NCBI GenBank assembly: GCA_963717195.1 | Contig: CAVQVR010000021.1 | Coordinates: 1,232,477 to 1,296,476, forward strand | Direction: 5' to 3' | From: JACDAE01 sp963717195 | Lineage (GTDB): Bacteria > Chloroflexota > Ktedonobacteria > Ktedonobacterales > Ktedonobacteraceae | DNA length: 64,000 nucleotides | Shown here: in pieces, positions 9,554-17,566 of the stretch | Layout of the letters: each line of letters opens with the position of its first letter | How positions within the stretch are numbered: position 1 is the stretch's first letter | Notes under the pieces: model-generated | Told to the model about the DNA's origin: nothing | Databases searched by the model: none | What the model saw: only the letters and a program-made list of their open reading frames with translations | Translations under genes and position numbers: made by a program

Positions 9554-10117
9554 ATGAATTATGATCCTGGCAAATCTCAGCAATCGAGATACCGGAGGAT
9601 TAAATCTTCACCCGCTAATTCATCCCGGCAGCCTCCCTACAATATTGTTCTGCCCAGGTCCGGTCGCATCCTGGCGCGGCAGAAAAAAACTTCTCGCAGC
9701 TGGCTCTGGATTCTCCTTGGAGTTGTCTGCGTCCTTATTGTCGGTGCCATTCTTATTGCAAGATATCTCACTACCCTGGCTGGTCCTGTTGTGACCGCCG
9801 ATGACTACTATGAGGCCGTCGCCCAGAAGGATTATACTTTAGCGTACTCATACCTGGCGAGCAATGCGACTCTTACATCTCAGAATCAGAACGTACCTTT
9901 AGGTTCTCAAAAGGATTATGTCGCGTTTGCGCAATTACTGGATAAGAATATTGGTTCTGTTACTGGTTATACCGTTGCTACAACGAACAATACTACTCTG
10001 CTCATTATTAATACTACACGGAGCAAAAATGCGCATCCAATTCATTATTCCGTCCGCTTCACTATGGTTCAGGTGGATGGTGTATGGAAAATTAAAGGTA
10101 TGAATGGTAGCTTCTAG
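9554..10117 (+). CDS. Single-pass membrane protein with NTF2-like (DUF4878-type) outer domain
   Basis: The 187-residue protein has a basic N-terminal cytoplasmic stretch (about 1-48), a membrane helix (about 52-75, LWILLGVVCVLIVGAIL), and a C-terminal domain (about 85-187) starting VVTADDYYEAVAQKDYTLAYSYL and ending VDGVWKIKGM. This pattern, a helix with Tyr/Ala residues, several strands and a terminal VDGxWKI strand, is typical of NTF2-like DUF4878 proteins. A GGAGG site lies upstream. No catalytic residues are evident. It is followed after 18 bases by the methyltransferase gene and may be co-transcribed. Confidence 0.65.
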   Translation: MNYDPGKSQQSRYRRIKSSPANSSRQPPYNIVLPRSGRILARQKKTSRSWLWILLGVVCVLIVGAILIARYLTTLAGPVVTADDYYEAVAQKDYTLAYSYLASNATLTSQNQNVPLGSQKDYVAFAQLLDKNIGSVTGYTVATTNNTTLLIINTTRSKNAHPIHYSVRFTMVQVDGVWKIKGMNGSF

Positions 10118-10135
10118 AATGTCTGGTAGCAATTT

Positions 10136-10894
10136 ATGAGTGAATACGATCTGATCGCGCCTTTTTATGATATTGAGCACGCGCACTTCAGTGAAGATCT
10201 CGACCTCTATCGCAATTTTGCTGAATTATGTGGCGGCAAGATACTTGAGCTGGCATGTGGAAGTGGGCGTGTTCTTCTTCCATTAGTACAGGAGGGCCAT
10301 GAAGTCACGGGCGTCGATACTTCGGCGGAGATGTTGGCAATTGCACGTATGCAGATAGAGGCGGCAGGCGTTGCTGCTCGCTGTACGCTGGTGCGACAAA
10401 ACATCATTTCTCTACACCTGGAGCAGAAGTTTCGTCTGGCATTTATCGCGCTTGGTTCTTTCGCTCACATCATAACACGCAAAGAACAACTGGCGACGCT
10501 GAAGGTTGTACACGCGCATCTGAGTCCAGGTGGCACGTTTATTGTAGACATCAGCAATGCCGATGCACGCTATATGGAGGAACTGGGAGGGCATATGCTG
10601 CACCAGGCAACCTGGCAGCGCGATGATGGTACTCTGCTTACCCATTTCGTCAGCCCGGCCACCGCGCCGGATCGCCATCTGCTGGAGTTGACGCATTTTT
10701 ACGATCAGCATAGTCAGGGTGGGCCAGTGCATCGTACAACGGTGACGACACATCTTTACCTCTTTGAGCGCAACGAACTGGAACTTTTACTTGAACAGGC
10801 TGGATTTGTCATTAAGGATGTTTACGGTGATTACGATCTTAGTCCTTATCACCTCGAAAGTCCGCGTATGCTATGTATCGCGGAAGCACGCTAA
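10136..10894 (+). CDS. Class I SAM-dependent methyltransferase
   Basis: The 252-residue cytoplasmic protein shows the SAM-binding fold: motif I ILELACGSGRVLLPL (about 34-48), an acidic residue at the end of strand 2 in VTGVDTSAEML (about 56-66), a motif near ARCTLVRQNI, and motif IV LAFIALGSFAHI. The C-terminal half is rich in beta strands and resembles methyltransferase-25-type proteins. The substrate cannot be told. It lies 18 bases after the NTF2-like gene and 55 bases before endonuclease V, all on the same strand. Confidence 0.8.
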   Translation: MSEYDLIAPFYDIEHAHFSEDLDLYRNFAELCGGKILELACGSGRVLLPLVQEGHEVTGVDTSAEMLAIARMQIEAAGVAARCTLVRQNIISLHLEQKFRLAFIALGSFAHIITRKEQLATLKVVHAHLSPGGTFIVDISNADARYMEELGGHMLHQATWQRDDGTLLTHFVSPATAPDRHLLELTHFYDQHSQGGPVHRTTVTTHLYLFERNELELLLEQAGFVIKDVYGDYDLSPYHLESPRMLCIAEAR

Positions 10895-10911
10895 CATCGG
10901 ATAAAACATGT

Positions 10912-10934
10912 AGGGGCACGCTTGATAAGCCCCT
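10912..10934 (+). repeat. Short hairpin, degenerate TGTAGGGGC-family palindrome
   Basis: AGGGGC (10912-10917) pairs with GCCCCT (10929-10934). The preceding TGTAGGGGC start matches the ends of the palindromes at 48762 and 52423, so this looks like a shortened member sitting between two co-oriented genes. Confidence 0.4.
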
Positions 10935-10949
10935 GGAGAAGAAACAAAT

Positions 10950-11666
10950 ATGTCAAATACACCGCTTCATGCATGGAAACTTACTCGGGAAGAGGCTATT
11001 GCCCTCCAACATGAACTGGCAACACATATTGTGCTTGAGGATCAATTGGACGCGGTGCGTTACGTGGCGGGCGTGGATATGGCAATCAATGAAGAAAACG
11101 AGAGAGCTCATGCCGCCGTTGTACTGCTCTCCTATCCCACTCTAGAGGTTGTCGAGCGCCATATCTACGAGGAACCGTTGCGCATGCCCTATATCCCAGG
11201 CTTGCTTTCGTTTCGCGAAGCTCCCTGTGTGTTGGGTGCATTCGCTAAATTGCGCCAGCGTCCGGACCTGGTTATGGTCGATGGTCAGGGGATCGCTCAT
11301 CCCCGGCGCATGGGGATCGCCTCTCATCTCGGACTCTGGCTTGGGCTGCCAACCATCGGGTGCGCAAAATCTATCCTTGTTGGTACCTATAACAAAGAAC
11401 AATTGGGCGAAGAAGCCGGTTCTCATGTTCCCTTGATCTATAAGAAAGACGTTATCGGCGAGGTCGTACGTACTCGCACCCGTGTGAACCCGATGATTAT
11501 TTCTCCAGGCCATAAAATTAGCCTTGAAACAAGCATCAAATATGTGCTGGCCTGTAGCAAGGGCTATCGCTTGCCGGAACCAACACGACTTGCTGATAAA
11601 CTTTCGAAGGATAATTCCTGGCAGGAGCCAGATCAAGATGAGCAGCAACCTACTTTGTGGCAGTAG
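10950..11666 (+). CDS. nfi: Endonuclease V (deoxyinosine 3' endonuclease)
   Basis: Endonuclease V nicks DNA one phosphodiester 3' of deoxyinosine, starting repair of deaminated adenine. The 238-residue product carries the family signature: YVAGVDMAI with the metal-binding Asp43, the PYIPG wedge (80-84) in RMPYIPGLLSFREAP with the catalytic Glu90, LVMVDGQGIAHPRRMG with Asp111, and a GCAKS strand. Length is normal for the family. A GGAG site lies 11 bases before the ATG. It ends 8 bases before the convergent histidine kinase gene. Confidence 0.92.
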   Translation: MSNTPLHAWKLTREEAIALQHELATHIVLEDQLDAVRYVAGVDMAINEENERAHAAVVLLSYPTLEVVERHIYEEPLRMPYIPGLLSFREAPCVLGAFAKLRQRPDLVMVDGQGIAHPRRMGIASHLGLWLGLPTIGCAKSILVGTYNKEQLGEEAGSHVPLIYKKDVIGEVVRTRTRVNPMIISPGHKISLETSIKYVLACSKGYRLPEPTRLADKLSKDNSWQEPDQDEQQPTLWQ

Positions 11667-11674
11667 CTACTCCA

Positions 11675-12871
11675 TCACGAGTTCTGTCCCGTATATAACG
11701 GCACTGTAAAATAGAATGTTGTTCCCTTGTTCAACGTGGTATCGAAATCAATCATCCCTCCATGCTGATCAACAATCAAGCGTGCAATCGAGAGACCCAG
11801 ACCATAGCCGCCCATCTTTGACTGCTCACTGTGGTTTGACTGGTAAAAACGTTCAAAGATATGCTGGCGATCCTCGGCGGGAATGCCATAGCCTGTATCA
11901 GCAACCGAGATCATCTCGAAACTTTCATTGTGTTCATGTGCGCTTACTGTTATCGTACCGCCTGGAGGGGTAAATTTGATAGCATTTGAGACTAGATTAT
12001 TCAATACCTGTTTAATGCGTTGCGGGTCAATATAAAGCAATGGCATATCGGCAGCCACATCCTGGCGCAGCTCGACACTTGCTTTGAATGCCTGGGGCTG
12101 CATACCACCAACTACCTGTCGTGCCAGGCTGGAAAACTGCACTTTCTGCTGCTTGATCTCGAATTGTCCCAGGTCTGAACGCGTCATAAAGAGAATATCT
12201 TCAACAATTGAGATCAGTTGCTGCACCCCTTCCTGAGTATATCCCAGGTAAACCTGTTGCTCTTCGGAGAGAGCGCCCATATGCCCTTGCAAAATCAGTT
12301 CGATAAAACCATGTACCGAGTTGAGCGGTGTGCGTAGCTCGTGCGATACCATTGAGATGAAGTTTGCACGCACACGATTGGCAACTTTAAGTGCCGACAT
12401 ATCGCGTGTCATAAAAACGACATACCAATCCTCGCCAGCCGAAACAGGCGTCACACTGGTAGAAATCTCGCACTCGTGTTCAGGTCCAATACCAAGAATC
12501 AGTTCCTCGTTCGCTAATGGTTTTTTATCCTGCATTACGCGTGTAAGAGGGCAGCTTGAGGTACCACAGAGTTCCATGCGGTTCAAATTCTGGCAACGCA
12601 GTACCTCTGTACATTTCCTTCCATTAGCCTCATTTATTGAACAACCCAGGGCTGCAACTGCTGCAGGGTTCAGGTCGCGGATATGAAAATCCTGGTCGAG
12701 TGCAATAATGGCGTCAGAGGTACTGTTAATCATTGCTTCTAGATAAGCATTTCGCTCTACCATGGTGATATGCTCTACTTGTCTTTCATAGGGTTGTCTG
12801 GCTTCTTGCACTCCTGACTTCTCTTCTCCATGCTCTTCTGACTGCTGTTTGTAAATGCGCTTCCTCACCAT
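11675..12871 (-). CDS. PAS-containing sensor histidine kinase, soluble
   Basis: The 398-residue protein has no membrane segment. A PAS-like domain (about 42-160) holds an unusual set of cysteines (residues 77, 87, 93, 102, 107; the last two in LCGTSSCPL) that could bind a cofactor or sense redox state. The HisKA helix has SHELRTPL with the phosphorylated His177, followed by a HATPase domain with NNLVSNAIKFTPPGG (N box), DTGYGIPAEDR (G1) and GGYGLGLSIARLIV (G2). It begins 5 bases after the response-regulator stop, so the two are one operon and a cognate pair. The cofactor idea is inference from cysteine spacing only. Confidence 0.88.
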   Translation of the reverse strand: MVRKRIYKQQSEEHGEEKSGVQEARQPYERQVEHITMVERNAYLEAMINSTSDAIIALDQDFHIRDLNPAAVAALGCSINEANGRKCTEVLRCQNLNRMELCGTSSCPLTRVMQDKKPLANEELILGIGPEHECEISTSVTPVSAGEDWYVVFMTRDMSALKVANRVRANFISMVSHELRTPLNSVHGFIELILQGHMGALSEEQQVYLGYTQEGVQQLISIVEDILFMTRSDLGQFEIKQQKVQFSSLARQVVGGMQPQAFKASVELRQDVAADMPLLYIDPQRIKQVLNNLVSNAIKFTPPGGTITVSAHEHNESFEMISVADTGYGIPAEDRQHIFERFYQSNHSEQSKMGGYGLGLSIARLIVDQHGGMIDFDTTLNKGTTFYFTVPLYTGQNS

Positions 12872-12876
12872 ACCCC

Positions 12877-13560
12877 CTATTTCCCAATAAATTTATATCC
12901 TACACCTCGAACAGAAACAATGTGCTGAGGTTTATCAGCATCCACCTCCAATTTTACCCGTAAACGACGGATATAGACATCTACAATATTACTATTATTT
13001 TCGTTATCGTTCCACACTTCAGCCAGCAATTGGTCACGATTGATCACCTGGCCGGAGCTACTCATTAGCACACGTAGCACGTACATTTCCGTTGGCGTTA
13101 GTGTGATAGCTGCTCGTCCAGGAACTATCACCTTCAATTCCGACGGAAAAAGTTCGATCAATCCACCACGTATACTTTGGGTCCCTATCTTCCCATTCTT
13201 TTTTATACGACGCATTACAGCCTGTACACGAGCAACAAGTTCTTGATGATTATATGGTTTACATATGTAATCATCTGCCCCAATATTAAAACCCTGCAAC
13301 TTCGCTTCTATTGTATCCTGCGCTGTCATAAAAATAAGCGGAATCTCATAGCCTTCGGCACGGAGTTTCGCCGAAAACTCAAAACCGTTAATATATGGCA
13401 TCGTGACATCAAGTATTAACAGGTCTGGTTCACGTTTTTGAATCATTTGCATCGCACCACGCGGGTTATCCGCAGTTTCGACCTCGTAGCCTTCCTTACT
13501 CAGGACAAACTGTACCAGCGTGTTGGCAAAATGATCGTCATCAACAACCAGAATGTACAC
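12877..13560 (-). CDS. OmpR/PhoB-family response regulator
   Basis: The receiver domain has the acidic pair in VVDDDHFANT, the phosphoacceptor Asp in LLILDVTMPYINGF, the Thr/Ser switch in FMTAQD, and the Lys in ICKPYN. The C-terminal winged helix (about the last 95 residues) includes LTPTEMYVLRVLM and the recognition-helix region SNIVDVYIRRLRVKL, ending in a typical VRGVGYKF. I chose the GTG at 13560 because GAGGGG lies just upstream and the protein then starts MYILVVDDD; a longer GTG start at 13599 is possible. It is the first gene of the pair with the downstream kinase and probably activates or represses target promoters when phosphorylated. Confidence 0.9.
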   Translation of the reverse strand: MYILVVDDDHFANTLVQFVLSKEGYEVETADNPRGAMQMIQKREPDLLILDVTMPYINGFEFSAKLRAEGYEIPLIFMTAQDTIEAKLQGFNIGADDYICKPYNHQELVARVQAVMRRIKKNGKIGTQSIRGGLIELFPSELKVIVPGRAAITLTPTEMYVLRVLMSSSGQVINRDQLLAEVWNDNENNSNIVDVYIRRLRVKLEVDADKPQHIVSVRGVGYKFIGK

Positions 13561-13862
13561 AGTCTTCCCCTCTTCTTCCTTTTTCAGGTTACCATGCACC
13601 TTCTAATGGGTACTTCTAACTGGTATAGCCAGGAACACTTATAATTACTGCGCATGGATACAAAAATACCTCATAAGCGCCTACTTACACCCCTTCTAAG
13701 AGAGTGGCGTACCATTGTCCTCTCGTGCGTAGTCAGGCACTTTTTCAAAACAAGCAAACAAGCACTATAAAAATAGCGTGTTCGTAGATATGCTCTATTA
13801 CATATCGATACATTATAGATACACCATGTGCTTTGTATAGTACACGCAGGATACCTCAAATG
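13561..13862. other. Intergenic region upstream of the response regulator
   Basis: About 300 bases between the response regulator start and the mnmG stop, both minus strand. A TATAAG-like -10 lies at about 13640 without a good -35. No repeat or gene seen. Confidence 0.3.
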
Positions 13863-15911
13863 TCAAGTTGACATCTTTATTGCACGTAGTTTCTCCAGGT
13901 ATATCATCAAAATGGCTATATCTGCGGGTGTGACCCCCTCGACACGAGAAGCCTGTCCAACCGTACGTGGTCGTGTGCGTGCCAGCTTCTGTCGGGCCTC
14001 CGTACGCAGGTGCTGTATCTGGGCATAATCAATAGTCTCTGGAATGCGCATCTCTTCTAGACGTAAAGTACGCTGCACCATCTGCTCTTGTTTTCGTACG
14101 TAGTGCTCGTACTTGACCTGCAGTTCGACCTCTTCAGCCGTCTCAATAGGGAGTTCTGGCAGGGGAGAAATGCGATCAGTAGCGTTTTCCTCTGTATTGC
14201 GCTCATTTCCTATGAGATGGACCAGTTGAGTGATCTGTTGGTACCGTACTTCTGGCCTGCGCAAGAGATCCCGTGCGCTAAGCTTCTGTCCCAGCGCGGC
14301 GATACCAGCTTCTTGCACACAACTTTCAATCTGACGCGACGAGGTAAATAGAGTCGTTTCCAGTTGGCCCAGTGTGCTTTGAATCATCTCGCGCTTCTCT
14401 AACACCTGCTCATAATGTGCATCATCTATGAGACCAAAACGATATGCGTAGTCGCTCAGACGTAGATCTGCACTTTCGGGACGCAGCAGCAAGCGATACT
14501 CGGCACGTGAAGTATGCAAGCGATATGGTTCGCTCATCGGGCGTGTCACCAGGTCATCAATCAGCACACCAATATATGCCTCGTGCCGCCCCAGCACAAA
14601 CGCCTCCTCTCCCCGTACATGTAATGCAGCATTGATTCCAGCCATAATCCCCTGTGCTGCCGCCTCTTCATAGCCAGAAGTACCGTTGATCTGCCCTGCG
14701 AGGAAAAGACCGGATGCTACCTTCGTCTCAAGGGTCGGCAATAACTGATGGGGTGGTACATAATCATACTCGACGGCATAGCCAACGCGCATCATCTCCG
14801 CACGTTCCAGGGCAGGAATACTACGCAGCATCTGTATCTGTACGTCCTCGGGCAGGCTGGTATTCATCCCCTGCACATATACCTCGCCTGTGCGCCATCC
14901 TTCTGGCTCTAAAAATATCTGATGCGAGACCTTATCGGCAAAGCGCACGATCTTATCCTCGATCGATGGACAATAACGTGGACCGATGCCTTCGATAATG
15001 CCTGTATAGAGAGGGGAACGATGCAGATTATCGCGAATGATCTGGTGCGTTCGTTCTGTCGTGCGCACCAGGTAGCAAGGTAACTGCGGTCGCCAACCAT
15101 GAAGATCTTCATCTGTTACTGGATAGATAGGGTTAGGACGCCCACCCGGCAACTGTACATCTTCGCGTGCCGCGATATCGCGCGAGAAGTAGAGCGGCAC
15201 CCGGCTACCTGGCTGTGGTTCGGTCTTGCTAAAATCAATTGTACGAGCATCAATACGCGGAGGAGTACCAGTTTTAAAGCGTCGCACCTCTAACCCTAAG
15301 GCCCGCAACAAGTCGGCGATGCCAAGAGCTGGCCCTTCACCGGCACGACCACCGGGTTGCGTCTTTTCTCCCACTACCAACCGTCCATTAATAAACGTAC
15401 CTGTTGTCATAATGACTGCACCAGCTTCGTAGTGCCAGCCATTATTTGTTACTACGCCTGTAATCGTCTGGCGTCCATCTTCTCGGATGTCACTCAGCAG
15501 ATGGGTGATAGTTGCCTGTTTCAGTTCCAGGCCGGGTTGGCTTTCCAGCACAAACTTCATAGCCAGTCGATATGCCTGCTTATCACATTGTGCTCGTAGC
15601 GCCTGTACAGCCGGGCCTTTACTGGTGTTGAGCAAGCGAATCTGAATAAACGTGCGATCAGTATTCCGTGCTGCCTCGCCACCAAGCGCATCAATCTCTT
15701 TGAGTAAGTGGCCTTTCGCTGGTCCTCCCATCGATGGATTACAGGGCATCAACGCGACACTATCCAGATTCATCGTCAACAATAACGTTTTTCTGCCCAT
15801 ACGTGCACAGGCCAGAGCTGCCTCACAGCCAGCATGGCCAGCCCCTACTACAATGACATCATAGTTTCCTCTGGGTGGCTGCATAAATGGAGTTGTCACA
15901 TCGTTGCTCAT
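13863..15911 (-). CDS. mnmG: tRNA uridine-5-carboxymethylaminomethyl modification enzyme MnmG (GidA)
   Basis: MnmG works with MnmE to modify U34 in the wobble position of certain tRNAs, using FAD and methylenetetrahydrofolate. The 682-residue protein has the FAD-binding VIVVGAGHAGCEAALACARMG (about 20-40), the CNPSMGGPAKGHL motif, GRAGEGPALGIADLL, KTGTPPRI, and EYDYVPPHQL with a following GQINGTSGYEEAAAQG segment. The C-terminal helical domain that contacts MnmE (ASRVEGVTPADIAILMIYL) is complete. Length is slightly above the usual 620-650. A weak AAGG site precedes the ATG. mnmE is not in the window. Confidence 0.95.
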   Translation of the reverse strand: MSNDVTTPFMQPPRGNYDVIVVGAGHAGCEAALACARMGRKTLLLTMNLDSVALMPCNPSMGGPAKGHLLKEIDALGGEAARNTDRTFIQIRLLNTSKGPAVQALRAQCDKQAYRLAMKFVLESQPGLELKQATITHLLSDIREDGRQTITGVVTNNGWHYEAGAVIMTTGTFINGRLVVGEKTQPGGRAGEGPALGIADLLRALGLEVRRFKTGTPPRIDARTIDFSKTEPQPGSRVPLYFSRDIAAREDVQLPGGRPNPIYPVTDEDLHGWRPQLPCYLVRTTERTHQIIRDNLHRSPLYTGIIEGIGPRYCPSIEDKIVRFADKVSHQIFLEPEGWRTGEVYVQGMNTSLPEDVQIQMLRSIPALERAEMMRVGYAVEYDYVPPHQLLPTLETKVASGLFLAGQINGTSGYEEAAAQGIMAGINAALHVRGEEAFVLGRHEAYIGVLIDDLVTRPMSEPYRLHTSRAEYRLLLRPESADLRLSDYAYRFGLIDDAHYEQVLEKREMIQSTLGQLETTLFTSSRQIESCVQEAGIAALGQKLSARDLLRRPEVRYQQITQLVHLIGNERNTEENATDRISPLPELPIETAEEVELQVKYEHYVRKQEQMVQRTLRLEEMRIPETIDYAQIQHLRTEARQKLARTRPRTVGQASRVEGVTPADIAILMIYLEKLRAIKMST

Positions 15912-15994
15912 CGCATATGTACCTTGATCGCTTCCTAAAAATGCGTTTTTACTTGATCGTTTTTAGTTTCGTGTATATACTTTTGCTACGGGGC

Positions 15995-16050
15995 GTCAGG
16001 AGCTATGTCCTTTCACGACCAGTTGAAGTTAAACGACCAGCTGAAGTTAA
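15995..16050 (+). repeat. Partial copy of the dispersed repeat followed by an 18-bp tandem duplication
   Basis: 15995-16020 (AGGAGCTATGTCCTTT core) matches the second half of the 87-bp repeats at 3458 and 41019. Overlapping its end, ACGACCAGTTGAAGTTAA (16015-16032) is repeated with one change at 16033-16050, with no spacer. The whole mnmG-tRNA gap (15912-16311) holds nothing else beyond the tRNA promoter. Confidence 0.5.
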
Positions 16051-16266
16051 TATGAACGAATTTTCACATCATTATTATGCCCCACCCACCTTTCTCACGT
16101 CAATGTTTTGAGCGCATGCTAGTATTTTCTGCCACACAGGCCGCTTGTAAGCTGAGAAGAGGATGTATTGGGAATAGAGGCGGCAAAGCTCTTTATTGCA
16201 AGCCTTACCCGGTACGCGGATTTCGTTGAGATGACCTTCTTGTTGGGATTTCTAGAGGCGAAATTG

Positions 16267-16295
16267 TTGACGAAAACGTCAGAGCATGATACTAT
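16267..16295 (+). promoter_or_regulatory. Promoter of tRNA-Leu
   Basis: TTGACG (16267-16272) and TACTAT (16290-16295) with a 17-base spacer. The -10 ends 16 bases before the tRNA 5' end, as expected for a tRNA promoter. Confidence 0.75.
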
Positions 16296-16311
16296 CATGT
16301 CACCTGTATAG

Positions 16312-16394
16312 GGGGCGATGATGAAATGGTAGACATTGGGGACTTAAAATCCCCTGGCCGAAAGGCCGTGAGGGTTCGACTCCCTCTCGCCCCA
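16312..16394 (+). tRNA. tRNA-Leu (anticodon TAA)
   Basis: The acceptor stem GGGGCGA (16312-16318) pairs perfectly with TCGCCCC (16387-16393), with A at 16394 as discriminator. The anticodon stem GGGGA/TCCCC encloses the loop CTTAAAA, giving TAA, which reads UUA. The long variable arm (GGCC-GAAA-GGCC) is the class II mark of tRNA-Leu. The T arm is GAGGG-TTCGACT-CCCTC. The CCA end is not encoded. Confidence 0.95.
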
Positions 16395-16683
16395 TTCCCT
16401 CTTATGGCAATTTCTACTACTTGAGGCTGAGATGGATCAAATTGCACCGTAGGCTTACACAGACGAGCAGCTTGCAAAAGCCCGTCAATCGTTTCTGAAG
16501 TATTCTTTACACCAACTACTCTCCAGGTCTTATCCTCTACACGATGATAAGTATCCCTCCTAGAGAATTAGCGAAACCACAAATTCGCTCAGCCAATTCC
16601 GCTGCTCGTGGAGAAGCTACTTTAAACTCAATAGTAGATGTTTCACCGTCCTGGATTAGCAACCGCAAAGCCTCTGCATCCAA
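16395..16683 (-). pseudogene. AlbA_2/Schlafen-like (divergent AAA-4) ATP-binding gene remnant, cut at the tRNA-Leu 3' end
   Basis: Reading leftwards from a TTG at 16681-16683, the frame gives the N-terminal AlbA_2 domain: a TSTIEFKVASPRAAELAERI core followed by GFANSLGGILII. The frame then breaks at about 16541 (one base missing in the expected GGT of IIGVED) and continues as VEDKTWRVVGV and LLQAARLCKPTVQFDP. Similarity to the family stops near 16400, right beside the tRNA-Leu 3' end; beyond that the frame only translates the antisense of the tRNA. AlbA_2 proteins are usually larger regulators. This is a decayed fragment, probably left after a recombination or integration event at the tRNA. 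Confidence 0.7.
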
Positions 16684-16852
16684 ACTCTACCTCTTCTTTC
16701 ATTCAATACAGCTTTAATCAACAAGCAAAATATAACCACAATTCCGCAAAAAAAAAGACTTTTGATGTACTTTTATACTATCGTAATTGAGACGAGCAAA
16801 CAGGTAAAACCGTAATATATTTTGAGAGACTTATACAGAGAAAGAAATAAAT

Positions 16853-17029
16853 ATGAGCGAGGTAAATAATTTAGTGGATATAAAACGACGGCCTTCTATA
16901 GAAAAACGTGTTGTTAACATCTTTCGCAGCCTGGTTGCTATACCATTCTTTGCTTTCTTTTTAAGTATTGTCATTCCTTATTCTCTCAAACATACGATGG
17001 AAGCTTCCAAAGAAGGAAAGAGAAATTGA
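16853..17029 (+). CDS. Possible 58-residue single-pass membrane protein
   Basis: The frame from ATG 16853 to TGA 17027-17029 encodes a 58-residue peptide with a polar, basic N-terminus (KRRPSIEKRV), one hydrophobic segment (about 26-44, LVAIPFFAFFLSIVIPYSL) and a basic tail. The ribosome site is weak (GAGAAAG). The protein has the composition of a real small membrane protein, but nothing else supports it. It lies in a degenerate patch, so it may be a remnant. Confidence 0.45.
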   Translation: MSEVNNLVDIKRRPSIEKRVVNIFRSLVAIPFFAFFLSIVIPYSLKHTMEASKEGKRN

Positions 17030-17037
17030 ATAAGCTA

Positions 17038-17265
17038 TCATAACTCGCCTGGCTTTAGCTGCAAAGTCAGCCAGTTCTTCAATGATGAGGCATAAAGTTC
17101 AAACGGCCTGAAAACCTCATTACAATGGGCATAAAATCCCCGCCATTGCTGTTTTCATCTATGGACGATCTGTTTGCTGGCTCGTAAAGATGTCATTTGA
17201 ACCATAAGATGAGTCAGGTCGATTGTTAATGCATGGATAAGCATGAAGATGATAAATACTTTCAT
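17038..17265 (-). pseudogene. Short reading frame split by an in-frame TGA
   Basis: From ATG 17265 (AGGA upstream) the frame gives 36 residues starting MKVFIIFMLIHALTIDL, then a TGA at 17155-17157. The same frame continues for 38 more codons (QQWRGFYAHCNEVFRPFELY and on, ending KPGEL) to a TGA at 17038-17040. The second half looks protein-like. The simplest reading is a decayed small gene with a nonsense change. I do not recognise the family. Confidence 0.3.
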
Positions 17266-17475
17266 GGTTATCGTTCCTATTCGTCATACAGTCATCTTTA
17301 GCGACTAAATTGTGAATGTTTTGTAACAAAAAGAGGGAAATCGCTGCTTATAGTCAGGATGTAGCGCATGAATATGAAAGTTCGTTCATTTCATGGCCGC
17401 CTACTCTCTTGCTTTACGGAAGTACCTACCTCTTGCCAGGGAGACTCTGGCATGTTACACTTCAGAAAAGATTAC

Positions 17476-17497
17476 AACTTTTTTAGTCGCTGCTCGT
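17476..17497 (+). promoter_or_regulatory. Possible ECF-type promoter upstream of the sigma factor operon
   Basis: AAC (17476-17478), followed by TTT, and CGT (17495-17497) are 16 bases apart, resembling the AAC/CGT core of ECF promoters and located about 70 bases before the sigma gene. ECF factors often activate their own promoter. Weak evidence. The rest of 17266-17566 holds nothing recognisable. Confidence 0.25.
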
Positions 17498-17566
17498 ACA
17501 TGAGTATAGAGGATGGCATGCGTTATCTTCTTTAATTATAAAAGAGCAAGTAATGAGCGGTGATAA

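Noticed and set aside
13040..13419. Plus-strand open frames opposite the response regulator
   Set aside because: Antisense to conserved receiver and DNA-binding domains; Cys/Ile-rich translations without family character.
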